In this document: in pieces, positions 1 through 10,204 of the stretch
How the letters are laid out: the number at the start of each line of letters is the position of its first letter
Numbering within the stretch: position 1 is the stretch's first letter
DNA from: Sarcophilus harrisii
Lineage: Eukaryota > Chordata > Mammalia > Dasyuromorphia > Dasyuridae
Reading direction: 5' to 3'
Length of the DNA stretch: 64,000 nt
Assembly: GCF_902635505.1 (NCBI RefSeq)
Contig: NC_045428.1
Coordinates: 227,246,107-227,310,106, forward strand
Program-made: the position numbers and the translations under genes
Notes under the pieces: generated by a model
The model's input: only the letters and a program-made list of their open reading frames with translations
Database searches by the model: none
What the model was told of the DNA's origin: nothing

Positions 1-106
1 GTCCAGAATGAGTGGTGATAGTCTGGGAGGCAGTGGATGATCTTGATGTCTTCCAAGTCTGACCAGTCTCTAAGCATTCCCCAGCACCTGCTTCAGCTGC
101 TTTCCA
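1..106. other. Unassigned sequence at window start
   Basis: No gene or repeat recognised. It runs into the T-rich tail of the L1 fragment that follows. Confidence 0.5.
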
Positions 107-505
107 TTTTTTTTATTTTTATTTTTTATTAAAGCTTTTTATTTACAAAACATATGCACGGGTAATTTTTCAACACTGACCCTTGCAAAACTTTCTATTC
201 CAAATTTTTCCCTCCTTCCCCCTATTCCCTCCCCCAGATGGCAGGCAGTAAATATGTTAAAAATATATGTTAAATCCAATATATGTATAAATATTTATAC
301 AGTTATCTTGCTGCACAAGAAAAATCAGATCAAGAAGGAAGAAAAAAATGAGAAAGAAAACAAAATGCAAGCAAACAATAATGGAGAGAGTGAGAATGCT
401 ATGTTGGGCCCACACTCAGTTCCCACGGTCCTCCCTCTGGGTGTAGATGGCTCTCACCATATGCTTCAGCCACTTTCATGGCCATTGGAGCAAGCTGTTG
501 TTATG
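107..505 (-). repeat. L1 3' end (marsupial L1), minus strand
   Basis: On the plus strand it opens with a T-rich tract and AGCTTTTTATTTACAAAAC, the complement of the L1 GTAAATAAAAAGCT terminus. Next come CATATGCACGGGTAATTTTTC, the T/C-rich block, AGATGGCAGGCAG and CTCTGGGTGTAGATGG, all hallmarks of the same 3' UTR seen again at 5018, 8213 and 44989. The 5' part is truncated. Small open frames here are by-products. Confidence 0.85.
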
Positions 506-711
506 TACCCATTGTCTTCCCATGCATGGGACAGAGATCCCCCCCTAACTCACAGACAGGTTTGAGACTATCAGTTATCCTCAGTCTGGTTTGCCAGGTG
601 CGGCTGCTGCTCCTGCTCCAGCTTCTGGGAGCCACAGGTGAGAGTTGGATGAATCAAGTGAAGCCCAAAGGTGGATCAGCAGCTCTGAAAGGGCTCAGCA
701 AAATTTCACAC
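506..711. other. Unassigned spacer before first polypurine tract
   Basis: About 200 bp of moderately GC-rich sequence with CTGCTGCTCCTGCTCCAGC. No family recognised. A long open frame from 478 passes through it into the purine tract but is low-complexity beyond it. Confidence 0.5.
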
Positions 712-1034
712 AAAAAAAGAAGGAGGAGGAGGAGGAAGAAGAAGAAGAAGAAGAAGGAGAAGAAGAAGAAGGAGGAGGAGGAGGAGAAGGCAGAGGAGGA
801 GGAGGAGGAGGAGGAGGAGGAGGAGGAGAAGAAGGAAAAGAAGAAGAAGGAGAAGAAGAAGAAGGAGGAGAAGAAGAAGAAGAAGGAGGAGAAGAAGAAG
901 GAGGAGAAGAAGGAGAAGAAAGAAGGAAGGAGAAGAAGGAGAAGGAGAAGAAGAAAGAAGGAAGGAGAAGGAGAAGGTGGAGGAGAAGGAAGAAGAAGAA
1001 GAAAAGAAGAGAAAAAGAAGAGAAGAAGAAAAGA
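712..1034 (+). repeat. Polypurine tract, GAA/GGA-rich, about 320 bp
   Basis: Almost uninterrupted A and G on the plus strand (GAAGAAGAAG and GGAGGAGGAG mixtures), with very few pyrimidines. All reading frames are open and give Lys/Glu/Gly or Phe/Ser/Pro homopolymers, so the open frames on both strands are not genes. Such homopurine DNA can form triplexes. It is one of three in the first 4 kb. Confidence 0.97.
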
Positions 1035-1435
1035 TAATCTTTCTGAACGCTTCCTATACCTCCTTGCACATATGTATAGATATACAGGGATAGCTAAAGG
1101 AATCTTAATTCCTCCTACACTAGGTATAAACATTTTCCATCTAAAACAGAAGTATGGAAATTGGCATTGTAAAAAATTATAGCGTGAAAAATATTTCGGC
1201 GTATCTTTGAAAATGGTAACTTTCTCATGTTGAGTAATAATAATCACCACATATAATACTTTTTGCTTCCTTCATTGCCCATGAGATAAATTGCAGCCTT
1301 CTGGAACATAATCTTTGAGGTAAGTCTGAGATTCACAAATGTTAGGCAAATTGTCCACTGTCACAGAATTATTATGTATCTGTGGTGTGATTTGGTTTGT
1401 TTTCCTAACTTCAGGGACAGAACTCTGTCCGTTAT
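1035..1435. other. Unassigned intergenic sequence
   Basis: AT-rich sequence with no recognisable gene or repeat. Confidence 0.5.
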
Positions 1436-1630
1436 ATCATCACCTTACAGTGAGCCAGGAGATAGATGGTGGAAATATTATTATTTCCATCTAAAAATGA
1501 GTACACAGAAGTTCAAAGAGAGGTTAAGTGATTTGCTATGGTTACCTAAGTAATAAATATTGGAAATCAAATTCGAACTCACTTATTCAGAACTGGTTCT
1601 ACTGACTCCAAGTCCGAAAGCTTGTTCTAC
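1436..1630 (+). repeat. MIR/THER1-type SINE
   Basis: Core homology: CACAGAAGTTCAAAGAGAGG, then TTAAGTGATTTGCTATGG, AAATTCGAACTC, and a tail like GACTCCAAGTCCGAAAGCTTG. Diverged, so an ancient insertion. Confidence 0.75.
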
Positions 1631-1936
1631 TACAACCCCACCCCCTCAAAAAATAATTTGTGGTTCAGAAGTGATGAATATGGATTTTGATGGGTAGAGA
1701 GCACTAGCTGTGCTGTGCAGCTTGAGCAAAATGGGACAAAGGTCAATAGAATGTCAGAATCCTCTGGGCAGCCCAGATGTTGCTGTTTGCATAGAACTGG
1801 CGGCCTGATTAGGGGAGGTTAAAAATTTCCTAAACGTCTGTCATTAATCCTTTTTCCATTTGAGTAAGTAGAGCCCTGGAGAGATTTCTGTAATCTGGGT
1901 TAAATCCTGTGTAATGAAAGAGAGGGCCACAAACAC

Positions 1937-2225
1937 AGGGAAGGAAGGAGGAGGAGGAGGAGGAAGAAGAAGAAGAAGGAGGAGCAAGAGAAGGAAGAAA
2001 AGGAGGAGAAGGAGGAAAAGGAAGAAGAAGGAGGAGGAGGAAGAGGAGGAAAAGGAAGAAGAAGGAGGAGGAGTAGGAAGAGGAAAAAGAGGAGGAGGAG
2101 GAGTAGGAAGAGGAGAAAGAAGGAGGAGGAGGAGGAGGAGAAGAAGGGGGAGGAGGAGAAGGAAGAAGAAGAGAAGAAGAAAAGAAAAAGAGAAGAAAAG
2201 AAGAGAAGAAGGAGAAGGAGAAGGA
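1937..2225 (+). repeat. Second polypurine tract, GGA/GAA-rich, about 290 bp
   Basis: Purine-only except for a few T or C bases (GTAGG and GAGCAAG units). It resembles the tract at 712-1034 in composition and may share its origin. Overlapping Arg/Lys/Glu or Ser/Leu/Phe frames on both strands are artefacts. Confidence 0.96.
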
Positions 2226-2790
2226 GATTCCTGGCAGGGAACAAGTCCATCAAAGAGCAACACAATGACAGTAGAAAATATCAATAATTTTACAATATCA
2301 AATACATGAGAATAGGTACTGGTCAAACTTTTCCCCTCTATATACATTCCTTAATGGAAGTAGCCTAGCTATATGTATTCCCAATATGTGGATGATCCAT
2401 AGAATTTTAAAAAGTCTATTGTTTTCACTCACTGTGCTTGTATTTAATGAGATAAAAGTTTATGGGGGAAATGATCTATTTGTTATTTTATTTAAATTGT
2501 TGTTTAATGGAATATTTTTATTATTCATTCATTGAGATATATGATTGACTATATGAACAAAAACACATCAGAAGAGATTCAGGAACTATAATTTGGGGAA
2601 AATTGACCAACAAAATACATAGAATCTGTGGTAGTGGAGGGAACCAAAGTGGTGTGTGTGAGAGGGAAGGTAGTCTGCACAGGTGATTAATTTAGGGTTA
2701 GAATGGTTATGAAAACTGTCTTGATAAAATTTTAATATTATTTTCAAGTTTGTTTTTGAATTTTCCTTTGACAGTCTTCTAACAACACAA
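2226..2790. other. Unassigned intergenic sequence
   Basis: AT-rich, no gene or recognisable repeat. Confidence 0.5.
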
Positions 2791-2794
2791 ATTT

Positions 2795-2945
2795 AGAGGC
2801 ATAGTATATTGCAGAGGATAGAATACTGGACAAGACGTCAAATAGATCTAGATTCAAAACTATCCTCTCATATTTACTATCCACAAAGTCATTTCACTTA
2901 TCAAGTCACAGATTACTTTCCTATTGCTATAGTCCCAATCTAAAG
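2795..2945 (+). repeat. Diverged marsupial tRNA-derived SINE
   Basis: It follows the family plan: GAGGATAGAATACTGGAC, then a diverged AGTC.GGAAGACCT block, TAGATTCAAAAC, and AAAGTCATTTCAC in place of GGCAAGTCACTTAAC. Strongly diverged. Confidence 0.6.
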
Positions 2946-3667
2946 GAAACACTAAATCCTTGACATAATACAAATTTAAAATCGTTAATCTAGCAGCATA
3001 CAGTAGATGCTTAGTTAATTAACTGAGTTACTCACTTATGATCAGGAAAATATAAATATAGATATGGTCACAAGCTCAGATTCCCCATTGCTGAGTGGGA
3101 AACAGGGCTGATACTCCTTCTCCAACTGTGACTTTTGGGACCAACTTTAAGCAGTCCAGCCTCTTCACAATCACAAAGGGAAAAGAACAACATAAGGTTA
3201 TGGTTTACCCCTTTTGTGTTCGCAGTCAGCAACCCCAGCAAAAATAAGTTTTTCTGCTTCCTCAACCAGTTGGAAGACTTTTACCATCACAAAATATAAA
3301 CCTTGGGTCATCCATATGGTTGACTAGACTATGACCAGGAAGGAAATATTTGCACATGCCTTAAAGACTTGTTTTCACAGGCCAGCCCACCTGTTGTTTG
3401 ACATTGTTAAGGGAATAAAATGACAAAATCAGTGAAAAGAATCATTTGCTCTGTTTCTCATTTTCTAAGGATATGGCTGAGAGAAACTCAAAAGGGAGAC
3501 AGGTTCAGCCAAAGAAAAAAAAAGATAATGGAAAGATTATTTATACAGTATTGCTTCATCTAGCCTCCACTTTTGCCCTTATCAAGCTTTCCCTGGTACA
3601 TTATCACATTTATTAGTTTTCTGTTTTGTGTTCTCCTCACCCCACTACGCCTAGTCCAACTAATTCA
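2946..3667. other. Unassigned intergenic sequence
   Basis: No gene or confident repeat. A 65-codon minus frame (3265-3068) has no recognisable motif and is taken as chance. Confidence 0.5.
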
Positions 3668-3973
3668 TAAGGGAGGGGGAAGAGAGGAGAGAAGAGAGAA
3701 AGGAGGGGAGGAGAGAAAAGGGAAAGACAGATGGAGAGACAGAGAGAAAGAAAAAGTCAGAGAGAGAAAGGAAAAGAGAAGGAAAAAGAGAGAGAGAAAG
3801 AAAGAGAGAGGGAGGGAGAGAGGGAGTGGGGGGAGAGACAGGCAGAGATAGACAGGAAGAGACAGATGGGGAGAGAGACAGAGACAAAGAGAAAGAAGAA
3901 GACTGAGAAAAAGAGAAAGAGGGAGGAAGGAAGACAGAGACAGAGAGAGACAGACGGAAAGAGAGACAGAGAG
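3668..3973 (+). repeat. Third polypurine tract, GAGA/GACA-rich, about 305 bp
   Basis: Mostly GAGA and AAAGAGA with scattered C and T (GACAGA units). Unit composition differs from the two earlier tracts, suggesting a separate GA-microsatellite expansion. All six frames are open low complexity. Confidence 0.95.
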
Positions 3974-4379
3974 ATATTTAACTGTTGAATTGGGTGATGA
4001 TTGATGTGGTGGGTTGGAAAGGAGAGATTGTGCACTTATCTTCCTCATTATATTTTGTTCAGGTTAATAAAAGCATTAGTTTAATCTTCCTAGGTTGGGA
4101 GCACAGCAGTTGGACTGAAAGTCTGAAGGAGAGGAGGAAGCCAGTGGAGTAGTAACACAATCCATTAAGTGGTAGAGTTGAAATCTGAAACCCATTCAGA
4201 GTCTCTTATCATACCTTTTTTGCATGTGTAATAGTGTCTGGGAACAATAGCCTAAGTCTTAATTAGGCAAATTAAGCTAATTTTTGTTGTTGTTGTTTTT
4301 GTTTTTGTTTTTCACAGGCCTTGAGGATTTCTTTGCGACTTAATTGGTTTAGGTTAGGGGGCTAAAGCTGACCTCGGAG
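3974..4379. other. Unassigned intergenic sequence
   Basis: No gene. A GTT/GTTTTT simple stretch lies near 4283-4313. Confidence 0.5.
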
Positions 4380-4515
4380 TGAATAAGATTAAGATGTAAT
4401 TAGAAATCTTTATAGTAAATAGAAATATAACGGAGCATAGATAATGCTAATATGTGGTTTTCTAAGTCAATATTTGGTCTTCAGATTTCTATTTGACTCA
4501 GAATATTGATGTCTC
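4380..4515 (+). mobile_element. hAT-like non-autonomous DNA transposon fragment
   Basis: ATGTGGTTTTCTAAGTCAAT, followed by a diverged GATTTCTATTTGACTCAG end, matches the family also seen complete at 53593-53781, whose ends resemble CAGGGGTGTCAAAC. The left end is not clear. Confidence 0.5.
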
Positions 4516-5002
4516 TCTCTCATCACCTTCCTACAAAGCAGTCCTACAAGGATAAAGGTGAGGGAGTAGGAATGGAGTAGGTGATGGAGGGTGGAGGTGG
4601 AAAGGAGCTCTAGCTAGTTATGGGGAAATTTTTGTTCAGCTGAATCAACTCTGTGTCCTTAATGTCTATCCTTGTTGAATACCCTTCTTCTGCTATAGCT
4701 AAGTTTTTTAAAAAGAAAGAAAGAAATCTCTTTTTAACTATTGAATGACCCATGGATATCTCATTTTTAAAATAATATTTGTCCTAAACTCCTATACCTG
4801 AGTCAGGTCAAGTCCTGATCAACTGACATTGTAATGTTGAAACAGAATGAATTCACTGAAAGGGGAATGGGCAGTATTGAGGAAGATAAGCCTGGATTTG
4901 GCCTTCCTGCTTATTGGTAGTGCTTTTTTATGGTGGTTGCATCTGGAAAGGTGAGCCTCTGCACTCCTGGAAGATTGGAGGGTAAGCTGCACGTTCTCTT
5001 TT
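4516..5002. other. Unassigned intergenic sequence
   Basis: No gene or confident repeat. Confidence 0.5.
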
Positions 5003-5017
5003 AAGAAATGTATTTCA

Positions 5018-5331
5018 CCCTATATTTATGCCCACCGCATTTTTGATTTCCTTCACAAGCTAATTGTACACTATTTCAGAGTCTGATTCTTTTTGTACAG
5101 CAAAATAACGGTTTGGTCATGTATACTTATTGTGTATCTAATTTATATTTTAATATATTTAACATGTACTGGTCATCCTGCCATCTGGGGGAGGGGGTGG
5201 GGGGTAAGAGGTGAAAAATTGGAATAAGAGGTTTGGCAATTGTTAATGCTGTAAAGTTACTCATACATATAACCTGTAAATAAAAGGCTATTAAATAAAA
5301 AAAGAAAAAGAAGAAAAAGAAAAAGAAAAAA
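5018..5331 (+). repeat. Young 5'-truncated L1 3' end with 15-bp target duplication
   Basis: The 3' UTR from TTGATTTCCTTCACAAGC to AACCTGTAAATAAAAGGC and an A-rich AAAGAAAAAG tail. It is flanked by an exact direct repeat AAGAAATGTATTTCA at 5003-5017 and 5332-5346, a textbook L1 target-site duplication. It split the older L1 in the same orientation. Confidence 0.93.
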
Positions 5332-5579
5332 AAGAAATGTATTTCAATTGATAAGTGGTCAATTAAAACCATTTTTAGTCATATGAAAAAATGCTTTAAA
5401 TCACTATTGGTCAAAGAAATGCAAATTAAGACAATTCTGAGTATTACAATCACCTCTCAGATTGGCTAAGATGAAAGGAAAAATTGACAGGTTGGAGGGG
5501 ATGTGGGAGAATTGGGACAATAATATATTGTTGGTGGAGTTGTGAACTGATCTAACCATTCTGGAGAGGAGTGTGGAAG

Positions 5580-6237
5580 TGTGAAAAATGCTGAAAAGTT
5601 GGGTTTCCACAGTGTGGGATTGGGATAGTGGGTCCCACTGACCAAGAGGTTCTCAGAATGTGAGAGGGTAAGGAAGGTTAGGATTCACAGCACAATTAAG
5701 TGAGCAATAGAAGCCTTGAATTAACAAGGAATTGGGGGGGCTAGGAAGGCACAGCTGGATTCAGCCAATCAGAAAGAGTCATATTTCAAATGTTCATACA
5801 TCCCATGTTCAAAAATGGTGGAAAAACTCCTATGGTGTGTATTGTTTAATATTCAATTAGCCTATTAAGCAGGGCAGTAGTGATTTGGTCAAGTCCTATC
5901 ATTGACCCCAACTAGTTTAGGTTGGATGGGCTATTATCTTGTTTGATGTATGATGGAGGGAGAACATGTTCTATACATATTAAGGGGAAACATGTAGTGG
6001 GAGTATCAGAAAGACTGTAACCTGGAAGAAATGGACCAATCCGTTCTCTGAAGGGAGAGGCTGCGCCACACTAGCAAGTATAAAGCTTCTGTGCTCAAGG
6101 CTCCTTTTTCCCCCAAAGAGGAATGGGGCCTGCCCGCTTCTGGGCAGAAATGTTAAGACAATTCCTTAAGATTCTTCTTTGATAAATTTTCCTTGATATC
6201 TGACTTTCTGTGTCAAGTGTTATTTTTTTTTTTAACA
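5580..6237 (+). mobile_element. Solo LTR (endogenous retrovirus fossil) inside the older L1
   Basis: About 658 bp with TG...CA ends replaces nothing in the L1: sequence resumes with AACTATGCCCAAAGG directly after it. It contains CCAAT-like and TATA-like motifs (GACCAATC; AGTATAAAGC) and a T-rich end. Flanking tetranucleotides GAAG/GAAC look like a slightly diverged 4-bp duplication, as gamma-type elements make. There is no internal retroviral sequence, so it is a recombined solo LTR, younger than its host L1. Confidence 0.65.
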
Positions 6238-6983
6238 GAACTATGCCCAAAGGATTACCAAACTGTGCATCCCCTTTGATCCAGCAGTGATACTACTGGG
6301 CTTATATCCCAAAGAGATATTAAAGAAGGGGAAGGGACCTGTATGTGCACGAATGTTTGTGGCAGCCCTCTTTGTAGTGGCCAGAAACTAGAAAATGAAT
6401 GGATGCCCATCAATTGGAGAATGGCTGAATAAATTGTGGTATATGAATGTTATGGAATATTATTGTTCTGTAAGAAATGACCAGCAGGAGGATTTCAGAA
6501 AGGCCTGGAGAGACTTACATGAACTGATGCCAAGTGAAATGAGCAGGACCAGAAGATCATTATACACAACAACAACAAGAAGATTATGTAATGATCAGTT
6601 CTGATGGACTTGACTCTTCAACAATGAGATAATTCAGGCCAATTCCAATGATCTTGTGATGAAGAGAGCCATTTGCACCCAGACAGAGGACTGTGGGGAC
6701 TGAACGTAGATTGCACCATAACATTCTATTCTTTTTGTTGTTTGCTTGTATTTTGTTTTCTTTCTAATGTTTTTGCCTTTTTGATTTGATTTTTCTTGGG
6801 TTGCATGCTAATTGTAGAAATATGTATAAGAATAATTGCACATGTTTGATATGTATTGGATTAGTTGCTATCTAGGGGAGGAGGTGGGAGAAGAGAGGAG
6901 GAAAAATTTGGAACAAGGTTTTGCAAGGGTGAATGTTGAAAACTACCTGCATATATTTTGAAAATAAAAAGCTATTTTAAAAA

Positions 6984-7830
6984 GAGATATTTGAACATAA
7001 TAGTGATAAATTGCATTTTAGCCTTTATAGCTTTGTAAAGCTTCCCAGGCTGGTAATTACAGTCTTCTCCAAGCTATAACAAGGAATTTCTTCAGAACTA
7101 ATTTTATTTCCAAAGGAACCTGGAAAGATTAAATTTTGGGGAGAAAGATACTACCCCCCCCTTAAAAAGGGACAAATTTGAAAGAACTTTGCTTAGTCCT
7201 TACTGGGACTAGATAATTTGTATGACTAGTGATCATTATCACCTAATTTGGAGGATTTGGGGAGGGAGCCACCTAAAAGATAGAACCTTACTAGTTTTCA
7301 GAGTCTTATTTGTGTAAAATGTTTGTGGTCTTGAATGACTTTTTGGGAAATAAAGTAGCTAAACAGGTGGTCTAGGATCTTATAATTGTATATGGACATA
7401 AGTCAAACCACTGAAGGGTAGCATGAAGAATGCCTACAGTAAGAGTATGTAAACTAAGGTAGAGTTTTGGAATTTGAGGATTGTTTAAAGTACTAACACA
7501 ACAACAACAAAATTAAGCAAACTTGCTGGAACCTCATTTGTTTTTTAATTTGTTATTTGAGAATCAAAATATAATTTTGTCACATAGATTTTGTGCACGC
7601 TTTTGGGAGAAAGCACTTGAAAGGACAATACCAAATAAAGAAATGTTTCTGGGGTTGGGCATTTTGGCAAATGTGTCATTTATGCCCCATTTAACCAGGC
7701 GAGGACAGTTAGGGATGCTATGTTAGTTTACAAAATTTTTACTCTCATCCCTGAATCCTTAAATTGTAAAGAGTCTCTGAAGAACATAAAACTCAGACTC
7801 CTGAAGTGTTTCTTCAAGACCAGAAAGAAT
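6984..7830. other. Unassigned intergenic sequence
   Basis: No gene or clear repeat. Short open frames at 7523-7950 run into the SINE that follows and show no motif. Confidence 0.5.
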
Positions 7831-8032
7831 GTTATTGTTGGGTTGAATTGTTTCAATTGTATACAACTTTTTGTGACCCCATTTTGGTATTTTCTTGGCA
7901 AAGAAAAAGTGGTTTTTGCCTTTTCCTTCTCTAACTTATTTTATAGATGAGAAACTAAAGCAAATAAGATGAAGTTCATGGTTACATAGCTAGTATCTGA
8001 GACTGGATTTGAATTAAAAAAGATTCTCCTTT
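7831..8032 (-). repeat. Marsupial tRNA-derived SINE, minus strand
   Basis: Complement of the family: TTTTTGTGACCCCATTTTGG, TTTTCTTGGCAAAGA, TTTGCCTTTTCCTTCTC, TTTATAGATGAGAAACTAAAG, GGTTACATAGCTAGTATCTGAGAC. Nearly full length. Confidence 0.85.
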
Positions 8033-8212
8033 TTTTGTGGTAATCTTGATGTTCTGGTGGAGCTTCTGCTTATGGTCACTTTTTTTTCACATTGAATTAC
8101 TACAAATGGCAAAGATTTGGTATCCCTTCCCATGTAAACTTGATTATTTGAACCCTGCACTTGAGTCTTCTAAGAACTCTTCCAGATTCAATCACTCTTT
8201 CCAGGAATTGTT

Positions 8213-8676
8213 TTTTTTTTTTTTTAATAGATTTTTATTTACAAGTTATATGCATGGGTAATTTTACAGCATTGACAATTGCCAAACCTTTTGTTCCAAT
8301 TTTCCCCCTCCTTCCCCCCACCCCCCCTCCCCTAGATGGCAGGTTGACCAATACATGTTAAATATGTTAAAGTATAAATTAGATACAAAATAAGTATACA
8401 TGTCCATACAGTTATTTTGCTGTACAAAAAGAATTGGACTTTGAAATAGTGTACAATTAGCCTGTGAAGGAAATAAAAAATGTAGGCGGACAAAAATAGA
8501 GGGATTGGGAATTCTATGTAGTGGTTCATAGTCATCTCCCAGAGTTCTTTCGCTGGGTGTAGCTGGTTCAGTTCATTACTGCTCCATTGAAACTGATTTG
8601 GTTCATCTCATTGCTGAAGATGGCCAAGTCCATCAGAATTGATCATCATATAGTATTATATAATGATCTCCTGGTA
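8213..8676 (-). repeat. Young L1 3' end, minus strand, with 15-bp target duplication
   Basis: On the plus strand: T tract, ATTTTTATTTACAAGTTATA, TGCATGGGTAATTTTACAGC, CTAGATGGCAGGTTGACC, and on to ATAATGATCTCCTGGTA. Flanked by exact TTTCCAGGAATTGTT copies at 8198-8212 and 8677-8691. It is 5' truncated, with low divergence from the copies at 5018 and 44989. Confidence 0.93.
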
Positions 8677-8691
8677 TTTCCAGGAATTGTT

Positions 8692-9225
8692 ATATTGTTT
8701 TATTTTTTGTCATGTGTTTTAGTACTGTTTGATTAAGAGAACTTGAGGTTGACCAGTTGTAGTCTTAAATTAGGTAAATTAAGTAGTGGAAGATTCTCTA
8801 GAAGACCTTAAGGACTTCTAGAGGAAGTGTGTTAGAAGTAATATCTTAATCTTTCTTCCTGTGGAAAAGGGACTGCTTTTCCTTAAAAGATATTGAGACT
8901 TCCTTGAGATTTGGTTGGTCAGGAGATAGACCTGATACAATTCTACCAGGACACAAAGGTTTCGTGAGAAGCTCAAAAGGACTCTGATGGTTGCTTAGTA
9001 GATCACAATGGGTTAACTTGGACAAGGGAGTTTTGCCGAGTTGAATCAAACACAAAATCTTCTTAATGCTTTTCCTGCTACAACTAAGTAAATTTCCTTT
9101 TGTTAAATGATCTGTTATTGTTTCATTTTGTTCCAATATTGAATCTGAACTACCAGGGGACTGGTCTGAGTCTGGCCCAGCTGAGAGGATTATAGTTTTG
9201 TCGGACTGGAACATAATGAGGGAAT
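8692..9225. other. Unassigned sequence with a 122-codon minus frame
   Basis: The frame 9214-8846 (minus) codes a Ser/Leu/Lys-rich peptide with no motif I recognise. There is no splice or promoter support, and it sits in repeat-rich intergenic DNA. Most likely chance or a remnant of something unrecognised. Confidence 0.3.
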
Positions 9226-9380
9226 TAATCCTGAATTGACCTGAATTTTATTATCTGTAAAATGGGGATAGCAAAGTACCTACCTCATAGCATTATTGTA
9301 GAAATCAAATGAGATAATACATGTATAAATAGCTCTTTGTAATCTTAAAGCCCCATGCAAATGCTAGCTAATATTACTAT
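9226..9380 (+). repeat. THER1/MIR-type SINE 3' part
   Basis: TTATTATCTGTAAAATGGGG, then CCTACCTCATAGCATTATTG, AAATCAAATGAGATAATAC, and CATGCAAATGCTAGCTAATAT, in family order. Confidence 0.85.
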
Positions 9381-9384
9381 AACA

Positions 9385-9900
9385 CACAAAAATCAGTCTA
9401 GCCAGTAACACTAAAAGCAAAGTCCTTTATTTGGTACATTTTCATGAAAAGGAAGGAAGCCTCAAAGCTTAAGTGAGAACCCAGGTATGGAAACACAGAA
9501 GGGAAGATAGGGGAAAGAAGAGAAGAATAAACTAGAATTTTAATTGAACCCCCAAACCAGATCATCTGCTGACCCTTCGAAAGCAGGATGGGGAAGATCA
9601 TGATGATGATGATGAAGAACAAGAAAAACAAGCTCTTTAGGCCTTGATGAGAAAAATAAGGGAATGTAAAATGGTGCTGTGGGAGTCAGGCAATGTCACC
9701 TGGTGGGTACCTCATGCCATGCTGTTGTAGCTATTTCTAGTCTGATAGAGAGGTTGCCTGCCTCTTTACTCATACATAGGGCAGGGCAATGACAGGGCAA
9801 AGGCCAGAAGTTTAATGGGGAGACGGGGTTTGGCTCAAGCCTTTCAGATCTGAATTTCTGCCTCTAATGTCACAAGCATCAAGAATTGGTCAGTGAGATA
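9385..9900 (-). mobile_element. Possible LTR fossil or retrocopy 3' end, minus strand
   Basis: On the minus strand ACCAAATAAAGGACTTTGCT has the look of an LTR R region, with pyrimidine-rich upstream sequence. Neither end is defined and I do not recognise the family. It could equally be the end of a processed transcript. Low confidence. Confidence 0.3.
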
Positions 9901-10204
9901 GCTCCTATGCCATGGAGAAAAGAAGAAGAGGAACAGGGCAGGAGAGAGGGATATATCTAGAGCAAAGAGAACCCATTACAAGAAAGACTAACTGACCCCC
10001 TTCCATGCAACTGGAGATTTTTTGGACCAATTCAAAGTCAATTTCTATATAATTCTTTCTATACCCATTCTGTATCAATTGCAAAAATTCTTCTACATAA
10101 TACATAAGCATGACAACCTTTTTAATCCTTTCTGAATTAAAAATATGGTAGAATGAAGGAGTAATTCTATTTTAATCAAGTCTAGAGATATAATCATAAC
10201 AGCT

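Larger units (their letters stand above)
5003..6983 (+). repeat. Older L1 3' portion, interrupted by a younger L1 and an LTR
   Basis: Plus-strand L1 in three parts: 5003-5017 with 5332-5579, then 6238-6983. Landmarks are AAGAAATGCAAATTAAGACA at about 5416, TCAGATTGGCTAAGATGA, TATTGTTGGTGGAGTTGTGA, CCTTTGATCCAGCAGTGA, GGGCTTATATCCCAAAGAGA, and the 3' UTR with ATGAATGGATGCCCATCAAT and CCTGGAGAGACTTACATGAA. It ends in GAAAATAAAAAGC. It is 5' truncated; no intact ORF2 remains. Confidence 0.9.

Noticed and set aside
478-1250. Open frames of 130-234 codons on both strands
   Set aside because: They run through a polypurine tract where every frame lacks stops; the products are Lys/Glu/Gly or Ser/Phe/Pro homopolymers with no domain.
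1844-2347. Open frames of 121-167 codons on both strands
   Set aside because: The same low-complexity effect in the second polypurine tract.
3573-4048. Ser/Leu- and Arg/Glu-rich frames of up to 127 codons
   Set aside because: Products of the GA-rich tract, not of a gene.
6395-6604. 69-codon frame MNGCPSIGEWLNKLWY...
   Set aside because: This is the L1 3' region translated; it recurs wherever that repeat occurs.
9398-9631. 77-codon hydrophobic minus frame as a membrane peptide
   Set aside because: The hydrophobic run comes from a simple ATG/ATC repeat (GATGATGATGATG) on AT-rich sequence; no other support.
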